Part shown: piece after piece, positions 12,829 to 24,914 of the stretch
Numbering within the stretch: the stretch's first letter is position 1
Layout: every line of letters starts with the position of its first letter
Assembly (NCBI GenBank): GCA_963576735.1
Contig: OY755177.1
Span: 744,001 to 808,000 of the forward strand
Reading direction: 5' to 3'
Source of the DNA: Bedellia somnulentella
Taxonomy: Eukaryota; Arthropoda; Insecta; Lepidoptera; Bedelliidae
DNA: 64,000 nucleotides
Made by a program: the position numbers and the translations under genes
The notes under the pieces: model-generated
The model's input: the letters and a program-made list of their open reading frames with translations, nothing else
What the model was told of the DNA's origin: nothing
The model's database searches: none

Positions 12829-13696
12829 AAACTTCACAGAGTTAGAATTAATAACATTGTTTATAAGCAAATTATACGTTGTTTAACACCATGGTTTGAA
12901 GTGGAATTAAAAGCGATTAAAAAATGACTGAACATCATTGCAAGATAGCCACTATTTTGATTCTAAGATAGTCATTATTAGAATGTTCTAAAATATATAA
13001 ACAAGACAAAAAAAATGAAAACGTAAGTATAAAAGTCTGCACACTGAGTGGTCAGTAAGGAAGGCCAATAAATGGCAAAAGGTACTGCGTTTTATGGCGT
13101 TTATTAAGTGATAGAAGGTAACTAACTATATATTTGTTTCATTCGTTTGTGGATATAACCTTTAATAATAAATATAGGTCAATGTATATTGTTGAAACTT
13201 AAGTGGCAGTGGAAGGGTAGTGGTATTACGTGCCAAGCCAATTTTAGGCATTTTGTGGTAATGGTATGGATGCCACGTGTTTTATGATCCTGTATCGTTA
13301 TGTTTTTACAAAGCATTTGATAACGTTGTTAAGATTAAGGTATACCAATCGATGCATATAGCATAAGAATAGATTGGTTTGATTAGTAGAAGAGATCCCA
13401 TATGAGCTAAGATCAATTTATACATATTGTACTATTCAAGTCAACAATTTTAAGTTTCAATTACAGAAATTAGAATTTTTTCTTACGATACCTGTTCTAC
13501 CTCATTTTACCCATTTAGAGGTAAGTAGATTTTTACTTTTTTCCAACTTTTGTACAGCAATTTTTCGTACTTCTGGGTATATATACAGTAGAATAGTATA
13601 TAGAATATTCAACCCCCATTTGCACTTTACAGTGAAGTTTCGTAAAATTCGCTACTAGCATCCGCTAAGATTACACCCTCAACCTTTACAACTTTA
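12829..13696. other. Unassigned stretch
   Basis: AT-rich, no supported feature. Confidence 0.6.
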
Positions 13697-13932
13697 CAAC
13701 CGTGATAGCTTAATGGATATATCCGTCATGCGAACAGGCTGGGGTTTAAATCCCATATTCAGATATTCGTTCAAATCAAAACGGCGATAGGCCTACCCCC
13801 TATTAAGTGAGTACACTGTCCAAACAAAGCGTGCGTGGGTACTCTGAACACCAGTTAACAATGTCTCATGATGTTCAGAAGTTTAATACCTTTACCAACC
13901 CCTTCAGGGATTTTCCCCGTGAACATTTGAGT
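13697..13932 (+). mobile_element. S2 SINE, internally deleted
   Basis: Head 'ccgtgatagcttaatggata', no 'gagggaaaacatcg' section, end 'cccgtgaacatttg'. Confidence 0.65.
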
Positions 13933-14704
13933 CTCGAGTCTTTGAATCTTACTCCCAATCAGGAAACTATCTGCCGATAAAGTTTGTAGGTGTTATAGTT
14001 TCTGACATTTCGGGATTAATAAGTGTTTGTTTTTTACAAACATATTTATTTGAAATACTCGTATATGATATTTCTGTATTGTCATGTGTTTGTTTTGTGC
14101 TTTACTCACAAGAAATAACATATAATCAAGTTGTCTCACCGGAATATCTCTCTCTACCCATGAGAGCGTGAAAATACGTGTACATTTAATCCAACAAAAG
14201 TCTAGTAAAAGACAATTTTAAATGGAAATGAGACTATTTGCTACAACAAGTAACATAAGTTTCCTAGCTCGGAAGCACTTACACTAAAATGAGCCTTGTC
14301 ACCTTAACATATGTTTCAATCTCGCATGCATATTACCAGCGGTTTACCTTATGGAGACAATGTGCTGAAGCCACGTGGGACCGCAGAGTGATGACCCTAA
14401 CTTGTGTGTATTAGGGTTGTCGCGTTTGTAATGTAGTATGGAAGTTTTTGTGATTATTTTAAATGTTGAAAGCAAATTAAGATGGTAGTAAAGGTTTTAA
14501 CCCTGGTTTCGCATATTTTTATAATTTATTTATAGATCAGTTACTCTTTATTAAAATAGCTGTATCTGTGAATGTCCTATCAATATCGGTACAGCAGTCA
14601 AATGTCTGAGATTTGCCGATGCAGACTAATTACAATTTATAAAAATGCTATTCGGTATATATATTTAGTATACAGACATATGAACATGTATATCAAAAAT
14701 TAAG

Positions 14705-14805
14705 ATTATATAGCCACTGCCCATCCCGGCTAAGAACTTGTTACTCGGCCTACCCACACTAGGCCAGCGTGGTGAACTATGGTAAAATCACCTTGTTCAG
14801 GGTAG
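14705..14805 (+). repeat. LINE 5'-region fragment
   Basis: 'actgcccatcccggct ... cccacactaggccagcgtgg' matches a motif (CACACTAG-CAGCGTGGTG) frequent in lepidopteran LINE leaders. A shorter relative lies at 6855-6910. Confidence 0.4.
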
Positions 14806-15069
14806 CCTCATGTATTCGTTTTCCGTATTCCTCCCAAATTTATGTAACGTTACCTAAAAATTTTCATTATATAATTAGCCAAAACTGTGCCGTCAACTTA
14901 TAAAGAAAATCTTTGCCTTTAGTTTTACTTCAAGGTAGTATTATTTAGACTCGAAACCATAACCTTCGTTTTACTAAAACAACTGACCAAAATTACCCGC
15001 GAAGACTATAAACCTCTATCATAGTCGATTAAGCTCAATAGATTTTTACGAGCTTCTGTCCCAATGTCC

Positions 15070-15160
15070 CAAGGTCTCTGCTTGGGGATAAATTATGTCT
15101 ATCGGGTTCACGGTTCGATTCCCTCACGGTACCTGCCAGACAGGTATGATTTAGTCCGAC
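15070..15160 (+). repeat. tRNA-like fragment
   Basis: 'cacggttcgattccctcac' has a B-box match; the rest is not tRNA-like. Confidence 0.25.
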
Positions 15161-16245
15161 CTAGGAACGCCAACTTTTAAATTAAAAGTCGCAAGATATT
15201 TTTAAGATTCTATTTTATACTCTTCGTGGAAACTTATGGTGCTTTTAGGGTGCTTTTGAGAAATCTTCATTACTTTCTTAAAGTAACACAGTGCAAATAA
15301 TGTGATGTGAGTGAATTGAAAGACTTTTGAGTAGCCTTTTTCAACGGTCCAGGCAAACCTCTTTCCCTTTTTTTCCACATACTTCCTCTTATATTCTTTT
15401 AACGTCAAATTCCCACTGATAAGAGTTTCATAATGAAGGAACAAAAACTTCCAGTTTCGAAATTTTCCTTTGTTTTATCACAATTTATCTTTAAAACTGA
15501 ATCTTGATAGGTATCTACCTAATTCATCTGTATTAGTGAGCCGCTTCAATAATACTACAACAAACCTATGAATCTCATAAATTTGGGTTAACTGCTATCT
15601 ACATTATTTGAAAATAACATAAAGGTTTTAAGCACAATTTTCTATGAAATGAACAGTTAAGAGGTAGGAACTACCAGAATCATGTTTGTAGCTTTCTTTC
15701 CTTTCTTTTATCTCCCAATTAATTTCAGATAAGAATTGAGAATCAATATTATTGTTGAAAATCTGTGTTTTGGGAATAGTTTTTATTAAAGTGCGAACAT
15801 GTCTATGTATGCAAGTATTTTATAAGAGGTTTGTCAGGAACGTACGGAAGTGATGATCGAGAGTCCCTGCCTACACACTGATGGGAACTAATCGAGTGAT
15901 TAAAATTAATGTGGATTTGATATAAATTAAGTATTATTTTAAAACTAACAAATTAGACTATTAAGGGAATATTGATATTAAGTATCTTCCCTCAGCTTGA
16001 TACGCTCCTACTTAACCCTTTATGGGCCAAATAACACTCAGCAATATTTTTATTTTTGTTTTAAGTATTTTTTTATGAATTAATGAATTTTTACATCATA
16101 AAATTTTCAAATAAAATGAATCCTATGAATCGTATGAGAATGAAATGAGTATTCTTCATATATGTTGCATTGGTTACCACTTTTGGATAGCACCCGTAAG
16201 TATATGGTTGTAGTAACTCTCTTTATAAAACGTACATCAGATAAA

Positions 16246-16486
16246 CATACATATACTCACGGCTATAAATCCCTATAAGAGGTAGCCAGAGCTAAGGAAT
16301 TAGAAACTCCTCAGCCACTTTTGGAAATTGCGTGGGGAAAAGATGGTAAAATAAAGGTTGTTGGTGATGAGTCTCCAACCGCATCGCCCAAAAATCCCTT
16401 AAAAAGCCCCAATACCGTTAGTCGCCTCTTACGTACACCCACCGGAAGAAATGGGGCAGAGCTATTCTAAGCCGACACTACACAGC
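16246..16486 (-). mobile_element. S1 retroposon
   Basis: Full length, tail 'acatatactcacggctata', head 'agccgacactacacagc'. The next copy starts seven bases on. Confidence 0.8.
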
Positions 16487-16492
16487 AAACTC

Positions 16493-16710
16493 ACTATACT
16501 CACGGCTATGAATCCCTAAAAGGGATAGCCAGAGCTTCAGAATATCTATATTCAGCCACTTTTGGAAGTTGAGTGGGGAAAAGATTGTAAACAAAAGGTT
16601 CTTGGTGATGGGTCTCCTAAAAATTCTTTGAAAAGCCCCAAAATCCATAGTCGTGTTACGATTACCCACGGCCATAAATAGGGTAGTGCTATTCTAAGCC
16701 AACACAGCCA
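16493..16710 (-). mobile_element. S1 retroposon, tandem with the previous copy
   Basis: 'actatactcacggctatgaa' to 'agccaacacagcc'; lacks the 'aaccgcatcgcc' piece. Confidence 0.75.
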
Positions 16711-17235
16711 AAACACTTTATAAAACTCATCAAAAACACCGTAAGCTCGTAAACAAGAAACCTTGGTGTTATCCGTAACTCGTAAAGAATAATAGCGTCA
16801 AAAGAATCTCGCTCCACAAAAAAGTCTCTAAAAATCCCTATTTTCCTCATCGATTAACTGCTCGAAGTTAGTGGCACGAATCATCAGATCTTCCGACCAA
16901 TAAATCAGTCCGTACCTGACCGGACGCAGCACTTGTCCTTCCGTATAAATCTTTCAGTCGATAGCGCCCCCTGCCTCATAAATATTGAACTATTGACTCC
17001 TGGGCCCCGCGTCGCCGTTTGAGGGTTAAATGGGCAAACTATCACTGGGTATTTGTACTTTGTTGGTGGCGATTGTTGTGTAATGGGACGCTTTTCAAAT
17101 TGAAGACGGTAGGTTGTTTAACTGTGAATTAGTTACTGAAAACGAATCACTTTTGTTGAAGTATAAGCTCAATATAAATAAAAGGTTTGATCGGAGTAAT
17201 TTACTGAAAAAATATAAAATATATGCATATTTTAG
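16711..17235. other. Unassigned stretch
   Basis: 'ctgggccccgcgtcgccgtt' at about 17002 is GC-rich; nothing else seen. Confidence 0.55.
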
Positions 17236-17475
17236 CTCTGTAGTTCCGGCTTAGAATGATACTACCCCTTTCTACTGACGGGTGATCGTAAAAGGCGAGT
17301 AAGGGTACTGGGGCTTCTTGAGTGATTTTTGGACGATGCGGTTGGAGACCTATTACGAAAAACATTTACTTTATAATCTTTTCCCCACTCAACTTCCAAA
17401 AGTGGCAGAGGAATTTCATATTCCGGAGCTCTGATTACCCCTTTTTGGGATCTATAGCCGTGAGTATATGTATGT
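17236..17475 (+). mobile_element. S1 retroposon
   Basis: Full length with GGTGATCGTAAAAGGCGAGT head, tail 'agccgtgagtatatgtatg'. Confidence 0.75.
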
Positions 17476-17821
17476 TTATAAGCCTCCTACAAGATGATGA
17501 TATTTTCCTAGCTTGTGGGAACCGATATGGATGCGAGGCAAGTAACAAAATGCAAGTAAGTGTAGACGGCTTAATCAAGCACTAGTGATCTGTTGGCTAA
17601 AAAGATAATTACTGACTGCTATCGATTATTAAAAGATTTGTCAGAGCTATAGAAAGAAACATATGGAAATAATATTATGTATATCAATAAAAGAAATTGG
17701 CAATCTTGTATGTTGATAACAAATTTAGTTATGCCTTTGTATATGTAACTTTTTGATAGAACCAATATTCGCAAGTTCATAACTTCTTCAAATAGAGTTT
17801 CTATAACACTTATTTAATATA

Positions 17822-18010
17822 TACATACACACATATTCTCACGACTAGATATCGCAAAAAAGGGTAACCAGAGCTTTAGAGCTAGGAACCCCTCAGCCAT
17901 ATCAATTGATAGGGGACAAGATAGTAGAAATAAAGTAACGTTGGTGATGGGTCGTGGGTGATGAAAAACACTTAAAAAGCCCTTAGTCGCCTCTATTACT
18001 TACCTATTAA
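17822..18010 (-). mobile_element. S1 retroposon, diverged
   Basis: 'cacatattctcacgactaga' to 'ttagtcgcctctatta'. Confidence 0.6.
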
Positions 18011-18566
18011 ATAGTCACAAGTATTAACAAACATGCATTCATCTATTATAGCTAAACAACCTTAATCATAAACCTTGGCAGTGCAGTAAAGATAGCCTGC
18101 GTTTTTTTTTGTCTAACTGACGTCCACCTTAGAACGTAGATCAAGACGCACGGCAGTGCGTCAAGCCAAGCCAAGGCGGCGAGCGCGCACCGTATGTGTA
18201 TATTACACGAACCATTTGGAGCGACTTTTTACACCATCATAACTCAAAATCTAATCAACATAAACCAACCAAATTTGGCTCATTTGTTGATATCAAGGAT
18301 ACAAACTAGTAGCCTAATTTCCATAAATACATAAGAAAGGGTTATTAAGATATAAACGTCCAAAAATCGCGAGTTTTTAGTGACTCACTGACATATAGAT
18401 CAAAAAGCTAACCCACTTCCAGATATCCCAGGAAGTTGAAATTTGGCATCCAGGTCGGTGATCAAATATTAACAAAGGAAAAAATCTGAAAACGGAGAAT
18501 TTTTAAGATTTTTCAATATTTCCCTCACAAGAACATTTTGTATAGAAATCATAATAAATTCCATGA

Positions 18567-18754
18567 TGTTTACGCCTGAATCGCGTGTATAGGCAATCCG
18601 CAGGCGCGGCGGCGCGGAGATCGCTGGCGGGAGAACGCACTACGCAACCAACCACCGTCGACTTAACATACATATTGTAAATGTAATAACTGTCTTATTT
18701 AAAAGTAAATGTTTTATTGGCAAGTCTTCGTCTTTATTATTCCTTGCCTTAACA
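18567..18754 (+). repeat. 5' LTR of the miniature LTR element
   Basis: 188 bp, TG...CA ends, with 'ttattattccttgcc' near the 3' end. It differs from the 3' LTR at about five sites, indicating a fairly recent insertion. Confidence 0.85.
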
Positions 18755-18962
18755 TTTGGCGACCGTGACAGGACAACCTGCCTCCACTTCAATGGCGCCT
18801 TGGACGTGTGTCACGCCTCTATCCAGGAGCGGACGGTGTTAGCCGGGTTGCTGATGTAACCACATCAAAAGGAGTCTTACGTAGAGCAGTAAATAGGCTT
18901 TGTTTACTACCCCACGAGAATATTAAAAGCTAACTACATCAAGCTTTCCACGTCCCGGAGGA

Positions 18963-19150
18963 TGTTTACGCCTGATTCGCGTGTGTAGGCAATCCGCAGG
19001 CGCGGCGGCGCGGAGATCGCTGGCGGGAGAACGCACTACGCAACCAACCACCGTCGACTTAACATACATATTGTAAATGTAATAACTGTCATATTTAAAA
19101 GTAAATGTTTTATTGGCAAGTCCTCGTCTTTATTATTCCTTGCCTTAACA
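18963..19150 (+). repeat. 3' LTR of the miniature LTR element
   Basis: 188 bp, matching the 5' LTR. It is preceded by 'cgtcccggagga', a short purine-containing stretch where a polypurine tract would be. Confidence 0.85.
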
Positions 19151-19659
19151 CATGATGAAATGTTGTTGACGCTAATATAAAACTCCGTCCTTAATAGGTT
19201 TAGGTATGCTATGCATACTTACTTGATCATTCATTAAACTTCGACGCTAAAGTTATTTGCAATTACAAAACTCAAACTATGAGTATAGGTACTAACTGTA
19301 CTAGCACAGCCCGGTTGGTTGCGAACAATAGCAATACATTTCTTCAATATATAAAAACTCAGATTCGATTCCTGTCGTACTAATTAATAGGTATCATAAC
19401 ACCTAGTACATATCTCATGTCAGCAGAACGGCGACCAGTGTATGAGTCATACAGTATGAGTATGACACAACATCGGATAGCGTTTTCATAATACATAGAT
19501 ACCTACTAATCATTAAACCTACGGAAATTAAATTAAATGATTTGATTTTGTGTAATGTCAGCGCTCATAATCATATTTAATAACATAATACTATTTATGA
19601 TTGTAATAATGATAATTACATACATGAAATAACATAAACTAACTTAAACTTAGTCGTTA

Positions 19660-19800
19660 CCACGTCGCTACAAGCGTGGGGCCACAGGAGATCACAGGGC
19701 AAGACGCGCGGGGTGAGGGGCAGGGGCGGGCTCTGCGAACGTACCAAAGCGAGCGCCAGCCGCGCTCATACGCGCGAGCGACCCCATGCTGTTAGGTTGT
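19660..19800. other. GC-rich block
   Basis: Far more G+C and CpG than its surroundings, with 'acgcgcggggtgaggggca'. No gene is seen beside it; it could be a captured promoter-type segment in the Helitron-like element or unrelated DNA. Confidence 0.5.
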
Positions 19801-20050
19801 CTAGCGAAATCCCGCCTATGAGGTTGAGTTTTATGCTTCGTCGTCGTATGAGTTACAGCTGGTAACGGTGTTGTAAATTCTGCTTTTTTTCTTGCTGATT
19901 GTTTTTAGATTGGGTTGTTTGTAGGTTTGTTTCTTTTGCCAAATTCATTGATTTGTTTGATTAAAATAGTAGATAGATAGTAAGGTAGGTATAAAATCAA
20001 ACACAGAAGAAAAAAAAAACAACTTATTTCTTAACAAAAAGTAATGATAT

Positions 20051-20496
20051 CCCACCAAAAACATTTAAAATGTAAAAAATGTTAGCCAAGCAAATACAAT
20101 ACAAAAATTTATAATATATTAACTAACTTCGCAGACAAAAGGATTGATATCTGAATGGTTGCCAAGCACTGCAGATAATCCTGAAATACAAAGTAGATAA
20201 CAAATTAAATTAAAGCTTTGATTTAATTTGGCTAGTTTTCACCACAAAATCAAATTAAAATGTACCTAGCAGATAAGTTGATTATCATGATAACTCGTAT
20301 GTGGAAACGAGCCAAGTTAAATCAAAACTTTAATTTAACTTGTTATTTACTTTGTATTTCAGGATTATCTGCAGTGCTTGGCAACCATTCAGATATCAAT
20401 CCTTTTGTCTGCGAAGTCTTTTAGTTAACATATTATAAATTTTTGTATTGTATTTGCTTGGCTAACATTTTTTACATTTTAAATGTTTTTGGTGGG
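20051..20496. repeat. Large palindrome, ~193-bp arms
   Basis: The left arm (20051 to about 20243) starts CCCACCAAAAACATTTAAAA. The right arm (about 20302-20496) is its reverse complement with a handful of differences. The loop is about 60 bp. It shares its first 15 bases with the palindrome at 51685 but differs further in, so it is a related terminus and not a copy of the same insertion. Confidence 0.85.
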
Positions 20497-20712
20497 TACA
20501 TTTACTCACGGTTATAAATCCCTAGAAGGGGTAGCCAGAGCTTCACAGGAAGAAATTCCTCAGCCACATTCGTAAGTTAAATGGGGAAAATTTGGTAAAG
20601 TAAAGGTTGTTGGTTATGAGTTTCCAACCGCATCGCCAAAAATACATTAAAAATCTCCAATACCTGCACCCGCGGGGAGAAACGGAGTAGTGCTATTCTA
20701 ACCCGACACAGC
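20497..20712 (-). mobile_element. S1 retroposon
   Basis: It abuts the palindrome end at 20496, tail 'tttactcacggttataaat', head shortened. Confidence 0.7.
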
Positions 20713-21032
20713 ACCACAACCATCTTAGAAACAAAGAAAAAGAACCGAAAACGAGTTACAAAATAAACGGTATTGTAGTCAAAATGTTAACTTCAAAAAG
20801 TGTCTGAATCTCCCTTGCTCTGTGAGACCCTGCCACTTAAGGGTTATCCTACATTAGTCCGCAGGTGCTAATGGAAAAAGTTTGCTCCGTGCGGTCATTC
20901 AACCGAGCGATACTTGACGCAGTCATGTTTTATTTGGCGGATATTTTGTTTTGATTGGAAATACTATGGTTTAGCATATACTAAAAAAAGTATAGCTTTA
21001 TATTTGTAGGCCTTTTTATTATGTTGTTTTAG

Positions 21033-21246
21033 GCTCGGTGATAACTGAATGGGTAGAACTTTCAAACGGCTTTTCGAAAGTCGTATGTGTGGTTGGTTAA
21101 TTTATTGTGGTTGATAACGTTGAGGGAAAAAATCATTACTAAACCCACATGGCTGAGTCTAGTCATGTGACTTCCCCTATCACGTGAGTACACTTTCCAA
21201 GAAAAACGTGGGTACTCTGAATACCAGGTGACAAAGTCACTGTGAT
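21033..21246 (+). mobile_element. S2 SINE, partial
   Basis: 'ctcggtgataactgaatggg' to 'aataccaggtgacaaag'; the 3' end is missing. Confidence 0.65.
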
Positions 21247-21720
21247 ACTGTGGTCACTTCACTACCCATTATTTATAATAGTTATGATTTCCTTGTGATT
21301 TGCTTAACTAACACATAAACAAGCAGTTGCCACGAATGTTCCTCCAAATGTTCGAAAAGATTGTCTTTGTTTCTTTTATTGAGTAAAGCATACAATTTTA
21401 ATTATTAACAAACCGATATTAATGAACCTCTTGCTCCATCTCAAATCCACTCACCCAAGAAACGTAAAACACGAAAGCTAAACTAGAACCAAACAGGTTT
21501 GTTTGTCAACTCTTTGTCGAGACATTATGTAAGCTTTTCAGTAAATACTCTTTTAATACGCGAACGAGAAAATTGACCACGACTGTTTGTGCTGGACAAA
21601 TATCTATTATGTTCGACTAATGTGATCTGTCTGTCTGATCTTCTCTTCTTTGTAAGTCTTTATGCAGATGCAATTCAGATTTTGGTATTTTAATATTTAT
21701 TTTTGTAACTATTTAAATTA

Positions 21721-21933
21721 TGCCGTGCCGGCTTAGAATGACACTACCCCATTTCGTCCGGTTGGTGTAAGTAAGAGGCGGATTAAGGTATTGAGGCTAT
21801 TTAAGTGATTTTTCGGCGATGCGGTTAGAGACCTATTACCAACTTCCAAAAGTGGCTGAAGCCTTTCTTATTCTGAAGCTCTGGCTAACCCTGCTTGGGA
21901 CTTAAAGCCGTGAGTATATGTATGTATGTATGT
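21721..21933 (+). mobile_element. S1 retroposon
   Basis: Head 'gccgtgccggcttagaatg'; 35 bases missing around 'accatcttttcccc'; TATG tail. Confidence 0.7.
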
Positions 21934-22537
21934 GTAACTATAGTCAAGCACTAAGTTATTTTGATAAGCTAAGTTCACGCTGAAAACTTTTATACATCAG
22001 CTTACCTCGTGTGGAACTAGCGCCATAGATCGCTGTAATATTGTCATATCTTATCCTCTCTCCAGATGAGATGGCGCTTCTAAGTTATATATCTTTTGAC
22101 TTTATGTACGGTAACTTTATACTTTTTACTAGTGGATTACATATTATGAAAAAAAGTTAGTAAACGCTCAAAACAGCATTAAAAAAAACATTAATTTAGG
22201 CATCTAAAACTCCTCGATTTTTAATTTTTACGGTGTTATAGTTTGCTGTTTTGTTCTTTTAATATAAGTAATGTTAGAAAATAGTTGAGAGGCGAAGGTA
22301 AGGTGATTTCCAGACATACAGAGAATTGATATCAGTAAAATTATGCAAAAGCTGCAAAGCATGCAGGATTATATGAATCCACAAGGTAATATCAACAAAG
22401 TGTGACCACAGAGGACACAGATATTTTGTCAAATCTAGATTTTGCTGCAAATGCAGGCTTTAGAAGTGCGAATTAAATTAGTATTAGTAGTAAAAAGTTT
22501 AGTATTCAAATATGTTCTCAAATAAATTACATACATT

Positions 22538-22780
22538 TATACATATACTCACGGCTGTAAATCCCTAGAAGGGGTAGCCAGAGCTAAGGAATTAGAAATT
22601 CCTCAGCCGCTTTTGGAAAGTTTAGTGGGGAAATGATGGTAAAGTAAAGGTTGTTGGTGATGGGTCTCCAACCGCATCGCCCAAAAATTTCTCAAAAGCC
22701 CCAAAACCGTTAGTCGCCTCTTACGTACACCCTCCGGAAGAAATGGGGTTGTGCTATTCTAAGCCGATACTACACAGCAA
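22538..22780 (-). mobile_element. S1 retroposon
   Basis: Full length, type-I body, head 'agccgatactacacagc'. Confidence 0.8.
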
Positions 22781-22879
22781 ATAAAAAATACTACAAACGA
22801 CAAAATCATCGATACCTCATAAAAATAGGTAACATAAAACAAGTGGCGCGACCCCACAAGCTTATATTGATATATTGCC

Positions 22880-22965
22880 GATTAAGTGGGCCATGTGATA
22901 TGAAGTAAACCGATTTGCGGTTCGATTCCCGGTCTGACACCCGGTAATAAGGTGTTTTATTTATT
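22880..22965 (+). repeat. tRNA-like fragment
   Basis: 'gattaagtgggccatgtga ... cggttcgattcccgg': the B box is good, but no acceptor stem is seen. Probably an isolated SINE head. Confidence 0.35.
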
Positions 22966-23107
22966 GGAGTACAGAGTACCTTTGTGTCGATGGCTTGGGT
23001 TGGGTGTGGAATTTTGATTGCTTTGTGATTCTTTTTGTATAAAAAAAGTGTTTTTTTTAACAAGTGGTTAGTAATGGTATGGGAAAATATTATGCGGAAA
23101 ATAATAT

Positions 23108-23360
23108 GCCGTGTAGTGTCGGTTTAGAATAGCACTACCCCATTTCTTCCGGTGGGTGTACGTAAGAGGCGACTAACGGTACGGGGCTATTAAGGGATTT
23201 TTGGGCGATGCGGTTGGAGACCCATCACCAACAACCTTTATTTTTACTATCTTTTCCCCACTCAAATTTCCAAAATTGGCTGAGGAATTTCTTATTCTTT
23301 AGCTCTGGCTACCCCTTCCTGGGATTTATAGCCGTGAGTATATGTATGTATGTATGTATT
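23108..23360 (+). mobile_element. S1 retroposon
   Basis: Full length, GGTGTACGTAAGAGGCGACT head and five TATG units. Confidence 0.8.
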
Positions 23361-23374
23361 ATGAGGAAGTTCAC

Positions 23375-23497
23375 GTGCCTAGGTGTAATTAGTTATGTGA
23401 CAGTGTATTTGAAGAAAAACGCCTCCAACGTGCGTGTTTTTTTTCCAGAAAAACGTGGATACACTGACCACCAAGTGACATTAATGTCATGAGATGT
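23375..23497 (+). repeat. S2 fragment
   Basis: 'gttatgtgacagtgtatt' and 'accaccaagtgacatt' in old form, following an S1 tail. Confidence 0.45.
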
Positions 23498-23820
23498 GTA
23501 GTACTCACAGATTACAATATATGTACTAATACAGATGAGACAGTAACTAATGGTACGTTTCCATGAAGTCCGTTTTGGCGCTAGTGTCGGCGTCGACTGT
23601 TTTTTTTTTTTTATTAGGGTTGTACCTAGCTGGTGGAATATAGTTATATCGATAACTTAGTGATGTGCACTTTTTTTCGATATTACGGAATATGCAGGTA
23701 CCTAATAAATTAGACTTAAATAATACTCAAAAAATAATAAATAATAATAAAGGAAATAAAAAACATAAATTTATTTAATTATTTATTGCTTTCCTTCTTA
23801 ATTTATTACATTTATATTTA

Positions 23821-24402
23821 TTAAAGGCAAATTGTTGAGGAATATCCATTTTTTACATACTTCTCTTCTATAGAACCTTTTAATATTTTATTAATAATTT
23901 TACACCAGTTGTGTGTATGAAGCTTAGTAATAATTTTTAAAAATGCTGACATTACTTCTTTATGATGCTGGGCACATCCTAACCAGGAGAGATCGAGAAC
24001 CTGCTTCAATTTATTATTAATTTGCGACCCGATATGGTCAACAAAACCATAGGCATTTAAAAAATTATGAATATCATTACTGGCTTCCCTATATAAAATA
24101 GTAAATTTTTCACTAGGATATGCTAATTTTTTTTTTTTATGATTTATATTCTCGGTGTTGAATATATTTGTGAATACTTTGCACTGAACTGCATGCAAGG
24201 CTTTTAAGGCAACTCTTACATCGTAAGGTTTTATATATTTTGCGGCATACATATCCAGCTGTATATGCAGAGCATTGGACTCTCATTTTCTCTTTCATTA
24301 CATCCTTTATATTTATGATGCAACCACGTGAAGTAGTAGTATCGCTTCCATGAATTACACTGGCTTTGGTGACTGAACAAGGGGTTATGTCCAGTGAATA
24401 AC
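23821..24402 (-). pseudogene. Transposase-derived gene, exon 4 with frame break (P-element/THAP9-like C-terminal region)
   Basis: This exon starts after tttatttcag in phase 1. Residues 50-137 of the model include AYTAGYVCRK (95-104) followed by CKSC (111-114), a pairing seen near the C-terminus of P-element/THAP9-type transposases. The frame closes at TAA 24137-24139, right at a run of 12 A (minus strand; T at 24127-24138). The next frame then continues open to 23821 with KLAYPSEKFTILYREA, which resembles the LTYPSE block that follows the CxxC in the same family, then a 90-residue basic tail. So either the gene broke by slippage in the A-run, or the base count there is wrong, or the short 137-residue product is real. 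No DDE catalytic core or THAP zinc finger is seen nearby, so it is at most a transposase fragment or a domesticated gene. Confidence 0.5.
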
Positions 24403-24627
24403 CTGAAATAAATCATAATGTTGTAAAATTTTACCGTAAGTGTATGTGCTTAGTCCTAGTGATTAATAGTATGGAGGGAAAACTAAAGCAAAAAGTAGTA
24501 AAACTAGAACTTAAATTTCCTACTCTTAGAATTTATAGAAATATTTTGACTTGCATATCTGTTGCTTTCAAAATGTAGGTACAATCTAGGCCAAAATCAT
24601 AAGGAAGAATTATAATCAAGATTATAC

Positions 24628-24687
24628 CTGCTGCTCCTTCCATTTCAGCTTCTTTACAGTAGCTGTGATCACTCAAAGCTGTAGGTA
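24628..24687 (-). CDS. Transposase-derived gene, exon 3
   Basis: 60 bases between tttttgcag and GTATAA, phase 1 at both ends. It encodes PTALSDHSYCKEAEMEGAA, residues 31-49 of the model. That three separate AG/GT-bounded blocks keep a common phase and an open frame is the main reason to believe in this gene. Confidence 0.45.
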
Positions 24688-24914
24688 CTGCAAAAAGATA
24701 ACATTGATTTAGATTGTCATTTAAACTAATAATCATAGTATTAGACTACTAGTTTTAAGATAGTAGGAACTTGAATTTGTTGGTCTTTTCTAGAAAGGTT
24801 CCTTTTATAAAATATAAATTAAATAAACAAACACTAATCACTTTTAATTAATAAATTATTATTAATTGATTGAATTAATTATATTGTCATTGTATCCAAG
24901 ATCTTTTTTGTATA

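Larger units (their letters stand above)
13933..16245. other. Unassigned stretch
   Basis: The longest stretch with few repeats; only the LINE-leader fragment (14705) and a tRNA-like fragment (15070) stand out. The 80-codon minus frame at 15202-15444 is not recognised. Confidence 0.55.
18567..19150 (+). mobile_element. Miniature LTR retrotransposon (TRIM-like, BEL/Pao-type remnants)
   Basis: Two 188-bp direct repeats (18567-18754 and 18963-19150), TGTTTACGCC...TTAACA, differ at only about five positions. The whole is flanked by the 5-bp duplication CATGA. Right after the 5' LTR, TTTGGCGACCGTGACAGG is a primer-binding site of the type used by arthropod LTR elements. The 208-bp interior keeps a polyprotein end, TSKGVLRRAVNRLCLLP...stop, resembling the C-terminus of BEL/Pao polyproteins; the 5-bp duplication fits that superfamily too. 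Gag, protease, RT, RNase H and integrase are all deleted. Confidence 0.85.
18141..20496 (+). mobile_element. Probable Helitron-like element with palindromic 3' end and nested mini-LTR element
   Basis: The left end A|TCAAGACGCACGGCAGTGCG has the same hairpin layout as 50556. The block 'gtgactcactgacatatag' and 'aagaacattttgtatag' parallels 50800-50980. The right end is a palindrome ending GGTGGG|TA, as in 50556-52382. The stretch 19151-20050 is unlike the other copy and includes a GC-rich block, so that both ends belong to one element is an inference. Confidence 0.45.

Noticed and set aside
17322..17585. Recurring 60-90-codon frames with GWRP-TKN-NFQKWL (17322, 23208, 26498, 27313, 27867, 35351, 40267, 58536)
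   Set aside because: They are translations of the S1 body in its copies and start or stop at random flanking codons; not a protein family.
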